Below, one piece after another: positions 35,831 through 47,800 of a DNA stretch of 64,000 nt (the stretch's first letter is position 1; every line of letters begins with the position of its first letter). The notes under the pieces were generated by a model. The model was not told the origin of the DNA. It ran no database searches and saw only the letters and a program-made list of their open reading frames with translations. Both the position numbers and the translations under genes were made by a program. Source of the DNA: Hemicentrotus pulcherrimus (taxonomy: Eukaryota; Echinodermata; Echinoidea; Camarodonta; Strongylocentrotidae); NCBI GenBank assembly GCA_003118195.1, contig BEXV01000260.1, positions 234,109 to 298,108 on the forward strand, written 5' to 3'.

Positions 35831-38800
35831 CTGAGAGAATAGATGAGAAGAGACGAAATACAATTATTGGTGGTGTTACTATCGTAATGACCAAATTTTC
35901 CCTATTAAAAAGATCATAAGCCTAATACCAACGTATTGTTGAGGTAAAAGTAAACACTTGGCAACAAATATGGAACCATAAGAAAACATTTAAGCGGTTA
36001 TTGTTGAATTTATTTTAAACATAAATATTTCATAAGATAAAGACCTTTTAATTAAAAAAGCATAACATGTGATGCAAATATGGTTTATCAAAATATACAA
36101 AATAATGTCCGCTTATTATAAAATAGTATCACATAGCATCTCTTAATATATATTTTTCGTTATAATGAAAGGATTTTGCAATCCATTTAAAACTAAAAAC
36201 AATTCATATTTAGACATACTTAGCAAACTTAAAACAAATATCCTCACATGAGGCATAAACTTTATCAAAATCAGACAAGCGAAAAAAAAATTTAAATCAT
36301 TTTATACAGATAAGAATCATTGTTTTAACGTTTAATAAACAAGTATGGCGCAAAACAGAATCTTGTCATTCATATCAAATTGATGGAGGAACGAACATAA
36401 TTTGTACAAACGTTGCAAAACACGAGGCAAAGCGAATGCGATAGTTATTAATGTTGACAGACGAAGAGAAGCCAAAATCATCGGATGAAAATGGTCATTG
36501 GCTATTACCACATGAGTGGTAACAGTGATAGCCTTTTATGTTTTTTGCAAGTCATAACATTATATTCATTAGTGATTCATTATTCCTGATCAATTGATAT
36601 AGGGTAGTCATTTTCTTGCTATCATGGGGAAATCGAGATGTAGGTTCATATATTAACATAATGTGAGCGATGGAAGTTTGAATTTCAACTTACAAATTCA
36701 ACGTTTTTCTGACTTTTAACATTTCTGCCAATTAATTTACATAGATTTTGAGTATTGAACATGTTGATGAATATATTTTGTTACACAAATAGATTTGTGT
36801 AGGCTACACAGAATTTAAAAAAAAATGGTATGAATCTTATTTGTCAGGAAGTAAATACCTTCCATCTGCAAAAAAACACAATAACAACACGCGGTTATTT
36901 TTTTATTATTATCAGCAGTGCACTATAATGGTAAGAACTCATGCCGACATTATCAAACAATATAACTATTCTTGACTTTGGTTTAACCGGATGGATACGG
37001 TTTCGCTTTAGGATAACACGCAGTTCTCATGAAGAATCCAGCCTGATTGGTCTATAACTTAGTATCCAATGGCTTAATGGTCATTTACTGGATTATCACC
37101 TAAAACTTGAAGCCGATGTGATATACGTGACCGGCCTATCAACTCATTATGTACTTATATAAAACCGTTACAGCTTCTTCTGAAATGGTTTATATTGGAA
37201 AGAACTAATCCTGGAAAATTGGTATACAGGGCCCTGTTTCACAGAGCTTTTTATTAACAACAACTGCCACATATCTATGACAAATCTACTCACAGCAAAT
37301 GAAATGCAAGTATTTCAGTAGTTTATAACAATTATCGTATCGTGTTACGGATGACAAGTTTGTGAAACAGGGCCCAGGTATTTTCAATCTTCATTAGCTA
37401 GGGTGGAGCAAACACGGAGGATTAGGTTGAAAGAATTCTCGTAAAATGAGCAAATCTGCAGGAAACGATAATTAAGCTTGATTGATCTCCCAAAAAGCAA
37501 CCATTTTTGCTGAAATCCGGATGTCTTATACTTTCATTGATGTTAAACGGAGGAAACAACTCAAGTGAGCCGCCTGAATCCCTACACCAATCAATTTGGT
37601 TAAGATAGCTGGTAAAACGTCTCTTTTTGTAGGTTGTAATTCTCACGAAGAACAACTCACTTTAAAGGTCCCTGACTAATCATTAACCAAACTGTCAGCT
37701 TTCCATTTTTGTTTTGTCTGATATATATTTGATGGTGCAACAAATTATAATTGCAACTGCATGGAAATCCAACATATCATGATGTTATTATTAATTTTAC
37801 ACTTATGAATAAGATGATAATTAAGTTACATAATTATGCCTGGGTAAACTAATGAAAAACTATTGTATCGCAACATTTGTATTGTAACAACGGGGTAAAC
37901 AATTATTGGTCTCCGCATTGCATTCGGACGCTGATCTGTAACATAATAATAAACTTTCAAGCAACATAGGACGAGTGAAGTTCAAAAAATGTATGTTGAA
38001 TTCTTAGGAACTCTGGATCTTAACTTTTGGCAGAAAAATAAATCTACCTTTAATCTTGATGTCAAGGACCGCCACAGGAATAGATCATGGAATAATGATA
38101 AGAAGAACGCGACGTGCGAGCACCCGTGCATGATTAATACGAAAATTAGCCTCATCCGAAAACAACAGAATGCTTTCCTATCATCAACAATTGAATAGAT
38201 TCGTTGTCGCCTGTTTGCCACAAAGAAGTTAGACTTTCTTGGTTTTCTCTCGAAGTCAATTGTAAGACTGTAATGATAGGACCGAAGTCAGGTAAATGTG
38301 CTACGATTTCCGTCTGCAATGATCTAATGACGCGTATGTAGGTATAGTTGTAGGACATGCACATTATCTCATTAAAGGAACAAATCATCCGAGACTTAAC
38401 AGGTTAATCAAAGCCCAATATCATGAAATCAATATAGTAATTGTGTTAGGAATGGGTAAGTAGGTAATGGGACAAAAATGATGGGCAGACCGAGATGAAA
38501 ATGTTATTTATAAGACGGTCCGAATTTAGAAGAAACCCATTCTATTCTCACATTAGGTACAGGGTTGATGGAAGAGTACATCATGGAGTTTTTGATAGTG
38601 GAATATACTGTGTAAGGGAAAATGAAGTTTTGGAGTGCTCTCTTACACGATGGCAATTTCTGGGTAAATATATCAGTGACAACTATACGTATAAAGTCTT
38701 GTATATTAAATGAGAGACATGAACTATCAACTCATCTATCAATAATAATAACAATAGAGTATATTTATATAGCGCATAATAAATTGTAAATTTCTCTATG

Positions 38801-41800
38801 CGCTTTACAGTTTTGTACAATCATAACAAATTGAATATATAAACAACACTAATACTACAATAACTAACAAAATAGATAAGCCATTGACAAAAACATATTT
38901 ATGAAAAAGTAAACCAATTAATGCACATAATAATTACACCTACAAAATTAAATCTATTAAACATAATTAAATCAATACTTTGTTGTGCATGACTTGGTTT
39001 GATTTTTTTTCTCAATGTTTAGATATATTTTAAAGATTTTATACAAAATATAAATTGTTATTGGGTAATCAACCTTTGCAGGTAATATGCAGATGTTCTA
39101 CTCTGTATTCTTATTTAAAGTACTTTTGAAAAGGCATTCCTGTCAAACTTATAGGTGATTGTAGTTGATTGTTTTAATACTTTGAGAACAAATACGAATA
39201 ACTCTTACTGAAATTGTAGTCTCTCGTCAAATACTGCACTAATCGTATTAGAAATGATAAAATTAGTTGATTGCTAATAAAGTCAATGTATGATTCTAAT
39301 TCAAACATTGACATAACATTGCATTGGAAAGATTCAAACACAATGATATTCTTTCCTTTCTAACTAAAAACAAATAAAAATTAACTTTCTTCTATTATTC
39401 CTTAATAGATCTTATTCAACTTTGGGCAATTTTTGCACTATTCAGGAGAAATACTTTGTCAAAAGCGGGCATTCAAAATGCCAAATTTAGGTCCGCCAAA
39501 TAATGAGAGCATTTTAAGGTATTTAAAATATGCTATCAACAAAATGTCAGTGTATTTGTGAACATTGAGGCGAGGAACTGCACTATTTTAATTTAAAAAT
39601 CTAAATGAATATATTTTTATAGTGCTTTGGAGTGAGTGTGTGTGTGTGTGTGCGCGCGTGCGCGTGTGTATGGGGTTATCATACAAACTATAGTACTTGA
39701 GCAGATTTGTGTGCTATTAATTAATGTGCAATAGTTTTCATATCCGAGATAAACATGTGAGTACATCTCAGATCCGATCGTCATCTTTATCCATGATGAG
39801 TTTTTCTTGCGAGAATTTTTTTTGGAACAATTTGTTGACTAGTTAGCAATCGGTAACCTTTTCTCCTCAATCATCCTTTTATTTGAAAAAATCCCATACA
39901 TGTATACGATATTCATGAACTATCAGTACTGATACAAAACCTCGTCGCATCCAATTACCACAGCCTGCGGCTTGTTTGCTCTCTCAATTAGAAGCACAAT
40001 TAGAAGTCAAGATGTCAACAAATAAGGGCTTAACTTCTTCGATCATGATTCAGAAAACGAAATGGAGGATAATATCATTTGTCGATTTAGTCACCCCACA
40101 ATATCATTTTAACAATTATTCCAAATCTATTATCATACTCTCTATTGATTCCCCAAATTTGTATAAAAACCCTCGTGCTGGGTTATTCCTTGATTTTGGT
40201 ATTACTGAAATGCCATAATTATCAAAATAGGAAAGAATGTCACTATATGATTTGTGTGTGTGTATGTGTCTGTGTGTGTGTGGGGGGGAGGGGGAGGGGG
40301 GTGAGCACGAAGCAATTTCGTCAATCTATTGACTTTATAACACATTTATCAAGTGCGGGTAATAAATCGGTGCCTGTGTTCTACCGGGGAGTTGGCTTCT
40401 GGTTCTACCGGTCATCAATGAGACCTTGATTCCTCGCAGCGACGCTGGTATTACCATTTCACAGAGGTCACTTGCTACCTTGCCCGTTGTGATGTGGAGA
40501 AATGAGTAAATTAGCGGCAGCATGAATTGTTACCCCTTCACCCCCTCAGGGCCCAGTAACTCATAAGTCCGCGTTAAATACGATTAATTGGTCGGCAAGT
40601 GATTGTCAAATTGAAAATGAGGATTGGTTTTATTAGCTACGTTGTGTTTATACACCGATTGGGTGAGGCTTGGACGCGGGTTGTGGGGAACAACTATGGG
40701 ACAATTTGATGCAAGGTCAGGCTGCATTGTGGCGCGTAATAAGCAAAAACCAATGTTGTTCCAAAGAGTTATCGCCATCAGCAAGCTACGTACAAACAGT
40801 GGTATGGCTATTTCACTCGAAGGTAACACAACCATGAAGCAAATGGACTGAGTTTGTCAATATTTCAGCCACAAGGAATTGGTTCTACATTTATATCTAC
40901 GTCACCCCGGGAAAGGTTTGTATGGAAATCCAAAGCGCACACAAGTTCCATGTTTTATATTTGGTCAGCAACAATGTGAACTAATAATGCTCCCACCACG
41001 ATAAAAACACAAATAACTCCCATTCAAGAGAATCTAACATTTCTTTTCATTCCTCGAATTGCCTCTAGTAATTCTCATCACAAAAAGAAAGGCTAACAAT
41101 GTGATAACAATTTCATTTGCTGTTATCAACACACAAAAAAAGATTTCTTTTTTTTCTTCGAGTTGCCCTTTGGAAGAAACCCATCAGTAAACCAAATAGG
41201 AATACAGAAAGAAGAAAGAAAAAAGAAAGGGAAAAAAAGGGAATGTTTGTGAGAGCCTTTTCCCCGCCAATGGATATCTATTGCATTTTCGACTCAGACA
41301 CCTTTTCTATTCATGGAAACTTTGTGATCACTGCTGCTCCTTTCATAGGCAGCACAGAATAATCATGGCTGACTCTCAGAGCAAATCCTCGTTTAATTAA
41401 TCCATTGGCAAATATATCAGATTCACAGGAATGAATAAAAGGTATTATTCATTCAGCGTGAAGACGGGATTATCGATGACATGGTTTCCTTCCTCGAAAA
41501 AAAAAGGGAAAGAAAGGAAGAAAAAAAAAACTCATGGCGTCTAGATTTTCTAAGGTGTCGAAATGATTAAAAAGCAAATAAAGGCTGATAATGCCAATTT
41601 ATGTCTGGTTTGTTCCATTATGTCTAAATTTGTCATGAAAATAGGCACGCATTTTAGTATTACTCCTCTTTACTCTAAATTATGTATCAACATTCTTAAA
41701 TTCTGGATATGATTTATGTACATTTTCATACGTGGGTATTGGAGGAGTTTGGTTCTTTTTAAGTTGTTATATTGACGTGTGTATTCACTATAAGGAAAAT

Positions 41801-44800
41801 GCTAAACGTGAGAAACAATTAAAATTTCTTTTGCAACATTCATTGTTAATGTATTTGATGGCGTATTTCTTTTAACATTTGTAAGTTAACCTCACGAATT
41901 CTCCATCCAACCACGAAAGCTCTAAAACTTCGTATCAAACAATAATGTCACAGATTGAAATTGCTAATTAGCACAATAAACTATCATTTGAATTACCTCA
42001 TGTGAAATCACATTTGAAACTAAATAGTATTGATTGATATGCTGATGCATATCCGGTATTTGTTTTCCTCAGAGGGTGTCCTCGAAATAATAATGTTGAC
42101 TGAGTTCATTCCACCAGGGAAAAATGCCCCCGAAAGGAAAAAAATATGGCCCGTGCTCTGCCTCGCCTGACCAGGCCCCTCATACATAAAGGTTGACCAA
42201 CACCATAGACCACTGTCACGCTTAAGTTGTTTTCAAGCAATGAATGCAACTGGTATAAAACCCCTCAATAAACTCCCTATTCTCCTAGCTTTCAATAGGC
42301 TTCAAGGGTAGGGTAATTAACGCGGAACTTATGACATTGGCTCAGAAAACGGGTATTATCTTCACTCGGACAACAAGTCTCCGTGCATAGGTATCACTCC
42401 AGTCTCACTCACCTACGCTTTAAATGCCAAATCAATGAATTTTCCCTTCCTTTTGATTATAAGGGTAAAGCATACATAGAATCACTAATCATATGCCGCC
42501 ATAATGGCGGGCTAATAATTATGTGTTGTTCATGTACCCTGAATGGGGTATCCAAAACTTCCGCTCCATGCACCAAAGACATTGAAGGAAATCAATTACA
42601 AATAAGACAAGATCTTAATCTCGACGGGTCAAAGTCAGATTACGAGACGTGTCTTGTCTGCACGAGTCAGGAGCATTAGGGTCCGACTGACTTTAAGTGT
42701 CGTTTAGTTAAGGGAAGCTAGTGTACGTTGGCTAATTAACTCTTTACATCGGACCTATTAAGCTAGATAATGCAAGATGATTCTCTTTCACAGTATAAGG
42801 TTTCACTCATTTGGGTGTTTCATTTACTCTTACCACTTAATCAGGTCGTTGTCCACTTGTGAGGATGCCTTTTTTGGTCACACACGGAGATAACTGAGAT
42901 GAGTTTTAGCGATGAATTCATCACAGACATCCAAATAACTAAGTTTGAAAAGTAAGGGAAATCTACAATTTAAAAGTAGTTCACCAGGAGGATCCAAGTA
43001 ATGTACCCCATTGCTTTAAAAAGAAAAATCTCTATGGAAGTTTTACTTTCTTTGTTTACAAAGACAGCTTCATCAAAAATGTTTTTTCTAGGCAGCTACT
43101 GCATGATAAATGCGGAATTGTAATACGATAACCAAAGGAGCTCGTCTTTACTTAAAATTTAGTTTGATTTGTACTCTTTTTTTAAACCTTTAGCATTATG
43201 AAAGTGCTGAATTTGTCAGCTTTCGAACACATTATTTCCCTCGAATTGAATTCCGTTAATTATTATATTGTTGTTCATCTGGCTAATATATGTAATTTGT
43301 TTAAAAACATCTACAAATCAATAATCATATAGTTACCAATTCTATTATATTTCATATTATGTGTGTGTGTGTGTGTGTGTGTGTGTGAAGGAGGGGGGGG
43401 CTGAATCTGCCGACACGAAATTAAGTGGGTTCTTTTTGAGGAAAGAACTATGATTGGTCCTCAAATTTGAAAAACTATAGACAAGATCGTAAAAATCTTT
43501 AAATGGCAAATTTAGCCGTGGCGACATAGTGGCGTTGCGGACAGAAACTGTGAATGGAGTGGAGAAAAGGGTGTCGCACCTGTAACCTCTTTCTAATGAT
43601 GATGATATCTTTAGGCTTGAAATAAAAGTAATTATAAAAAAAGACATCAGTCGTGCCACAAAGATGATACAAATGTTAATTGGCCTCTGTGTCTCACCTG
43701 AGTTTGAGTGAGTCCAAGTGATGCTGCTAGCTCGGCTCGTTCCGGCAAGGCCAGGTATTGAGTCTGATGAAACCTTTGGTTGAGCTGTTGGAGTTGTAAG
43801 CTGGTATAGATGGTTCTAGGTTTCCTTAGTTTCTTGCCTCTGAGACTCAGTTTGGTCTCAATTGATGTATCACTGTCATTTTTATGATCTAGCAATCCTG
43901 CAAGAATGAATGAGAAAAATGACAAAACATTTTTTAGAGAATATTTGATGGTTTCCATAACTTTATTCCGTTATTTGTTTCTGTTTGAGATTTTGGAGTG
44001 GTAAACTGGTAAAGCTAATTTGAGGGTTGTGGTGTCAGTTTTGTCCCCCTTTCAACTCAGTTTCATTTTAATAGACGTCTATTTTCTATCATGTTTTATC
44101 ATCAAACAATCTTTAATTTTTATTGAACAAAATCTCATGCTCAATAGACTGCTCTTACTTATAAAAGGGAATCTACAATTGACAAGCTGAGCTTTTTACT
44201 AGATTCACCCCAGATTTCACAACAAATATATTTGTATAAATTCAATTCAATACAAATATCATACAATTGTATTTATATCTCTGTATGTTAATTCGACTAT
44301 ATTATTACTTTTATGACCTGATATTAATGTATGTATTTGAAACCCTATTGAATTAACAATTCTTTTCTTTCTTATTGTTTATTGCTTTTGATTTATGTTA
44401 TGAATGTGAAAGTAAAGTATGAAATAAAACTAAACTGAAACTGAAACTGAAATATTGAAAAGATATTGATATGCTTTTGAGCCAATATTTAATGAATTAT
44501 ATAGTGCATGCCTTGACACCGGATTTTGTATTTCATTTTAAACCATATTGACGTTAGACACAAAATGCATCCTCTTGTAGAACTAGAAATAATTTTTATC
44601 GGTCGGGAAAAATGGACTAATTTGCATTTAATTGGGAGCAATTGAGGGAGTAATAGATACTCAAGTGTCATCTTTGACTATCGCATCACGTCTCTCTCTC
44701 TCTCTTTCTCTCACTGATCTTATCAGTGTGGCGGATTGTAACTTTAGCATGCGTCACAGGGTCAATAGCAACATTATAATCATATCAAAAGTCCTTCTCG

Positions 44801-47800
44801 TCCCCTTTTTATACCTTTTCATGTGTCATTTTTATTACTATTTTTCTTGGTTTTTGTCAGATGGATGGCAGGTGGTGCGCACTTTGGATTGCCATCTCCC
44901 CCCCCCAAAAAATGGGGACAGAGTTACGATTAAACCGTCCAATGAAAGATTTAATCGAGCGATGGTTCGACAGTGATATTCTGAATGGAAGTCAGACGAT
45001 GAGGGGGGAATCTAGACAGGGTAATAATTGGAATGAAATGAAATGAAAAGGGTATCGGGTTACAAATAGAATCATAATTACTGCTGAATCAATGCTATTA
45101 TGCTATAGACACTAGTGCAACGACCGGAGACGTTGGCTCCTTACCCACATTTCATGATTGTGGGTTCGATAAGGCTTGAGAGTGTCTCTAAAAGAAAGGA
45201 GTTGAAAATTACCCGTGGGCTTTGTTTTGGCGATATCTGCCTGATGAGACAAAAAAAGTCTCTTTAGAAATGATGACGACTGGCGAAGATGTTCGGGGCT
45301 CGATAACTTCATACAGACAGAAAGGGGGAAAGAAGACCGTAATCTCGTTAGAAGAGGATCAATGATTGTATCTGTATACTCAAGCTATTAGCAAGCCTAT
45401 TTAACCCTCTATTTTCCAGATCCCGCTGTTTGTTCACTTTCAAAGCCCAAGTTGCGCTCTGAAGAGATCAATGAAGCTAATCGGGTTTTGTCGATACTTT
45501 CTCTCGCGGTCGCCTCTTTACATTTTACCCGCACCACGGCATAAATAAAATGAATAGCCAACGTCGTTGATATCAACTCAAGTATATGTTATTGCATAGC
45601 TTTTCTTTTAGATTTAAGAAACTTAATGAAATGAATTATTGATATAATTTATTTATTTACTGCAATCATATAACAACTTAAGTAAGAGTGGTTTCGTTTA
45701 GATTTCAAGTAAGTCCTGTAAATTCTTTGAAAATGATAATTGTGACATTTATTTGTTTATGGTAGCATACAAAAGTTGTTGTAATATGTGCTTGATTATG
45801 ATTTACTATTGTACCACGTTTCACAATCTAAATCGTTGAAAATGATGACACGAACTATTGCAAATTCATAAATTATGATGTATCTTTTTTCTGTTTAGTG
45901 ATTTCTATCGCCCAGATAATGATGTCTAATTGTATTCTTTAAATCACTTTGTTTTGTTATCATAAGGTTGCAAATTTTTGAATAGATAAATAAACTATTG
46001 CAATATGTGAACAATATTAAAACAGAAACGATAATTGAAAAAAAAAGGAAAAAAAAAATTCCTCAAAGGAAGACTGAGCATTTGAATAGTGACTTATTAA
46101 AACATCATAGTGAGATTTACAATAGGCCTATTCTCAAAAACTGGCCGCTATAGCGTTTCAGCGGTATTAAAACGGGTCATTGTGATTTACTGATCGTGTT
46201 TTATCTTGAATTAATGTTTACCGTCTTACATTTCTCTCTGAATACTTACTTTACATTTGTATCTTGTTGTTGTTAATGTTACATTTCATTTGTAATTTTG
46301 TACAAACCCAAACATCTTACAGAGAAAGAAAAATTGAAAAGAAAAATAAGAATATGAAAGCTGCTTTGGAAATCTATTTTTTCATTAATGAGACATTGTT
46401 CTAGAAACAAATGCCGAGTCCGCAGTAAGACTGACTTATGTTAACTTATCCCAGTTATACATTATAAACAAAACTAAGCTGTTGATTACAAGGTTCACAG
46501 TGCTAATTATAGCCCAGAACATTGTGATATGATGCGGCTGAGTTGAGCTAATGAACAAACAAGGGTCATTCTTTCGAATAATCAATGGGTCATCAGCTAG
46601 TAGAGACAATGAGAGAGAGAGAAAAGGAGAGCGAGAGAGAGANNNNNNNNNNNNNNNNNNNNNNNNNNNNNNNNNNNNNNNNNNNNNNNNNNNNNNNNNN
46701 NNNNNNNNNNNNNNNNNNNNNNNNNNNNNNNNNNNNNNNNNNNNNNNNNNNNNNNNNNNNNNNNNNNNNNNNNNNNNNNNNNNNNNNNNNNNNNNNNNNN
46801 NNNNNNNNNNNNAGAGAGAGAGAGAGAGAGAGAGAAAGAGAAATCTCAAGAAAATTTGCGAGCAAAATATTTTATTTCATAGTATAATTTAAATAAAAGA
46901 AATTCAAACTATTTGCCCATTTATTAATCATTGGAACGTTTTAAGTAAAGTGGAAAATATTCATTTTATTCAAAGATTTCTTTAAAAAGTAAACATTTGG
47001 AAAGAACCTGAAGGAAGGTTAAGACTTTTCCGACTACATAAATTATCCTGAAATTAACCATTATTATTACAAACGAAGTATCACGTTAAAATACATGAGT
47101 ATACAATTTCTAAAATTATTTTAGATTAATGGTACTTTCGGAATTTTAAGATATTTGTACCACATTGGTTTCATTTCTTAGATTTATAGACCCTACCAGA
47201 AGTAAAAGCGATGATAAACGGAAACTATTGTTGATACAAACCATAGTTGAATGTGTACAAAAAGCAATTAACAAATAAAAGACGCACTATACAAACACAA
47301 TTTTAATTTTATTCTAATCTAAAATATTTAAAATCTATGACATTTACCACTACAAACTGATTCATATTGAAAATATAACTTAATACATTCAAAAACGGAA
47401 TATTTCTCGAATCTTGTTTGGGAGAACCGAGGCATTTTGCTAAAGGCTCTCATATTAGAGGTTTTATAATAATTGCAGGACAACAATAAGAGCAGTAGTA
47501 ATACTGATGTGACTACTCTGGGTAAATAAGACTCAATTACTACTTTTATTAATTATTAAGTCACTAAAAAAAATATTGATGATACTAGATTTAAATGTAA
47601 GCATTTTCAATTTAATGATAAAAACGGAACCATATTCACTAGTAACTGAATGTGATTTATGACATTGTGTGTACAGTATGTACTGAACGTTTACCAAAAT
47701 GATATGTTAATATGACTGTTCCTATTCCTGCCGTTGCTGCTGCTACTACTGATACTACTACTACTACTACTTCTACTGCTACTACAAGTACTACTATTAG

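Larger units (their letters stand above)
35831..43697 (-). other. Dlx: Dlx intron 2 (7.9 kb)
   Basis: Non-coding sequence between homeobox exons. It contains a MITE with perfect inverted ends (37229-37375), a SINE-tail-like segment (38740-38830), GT repeats (39638-39672, 40252-40282, 43362-43388) and two more complex, less AT-rich blocks (about 40400-41400 and 42100-42720), the second with a TAATAATTA homeodomain-type site near 42511. The blocks could be enhancers, but that is inference only. Confidence 0.8.
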
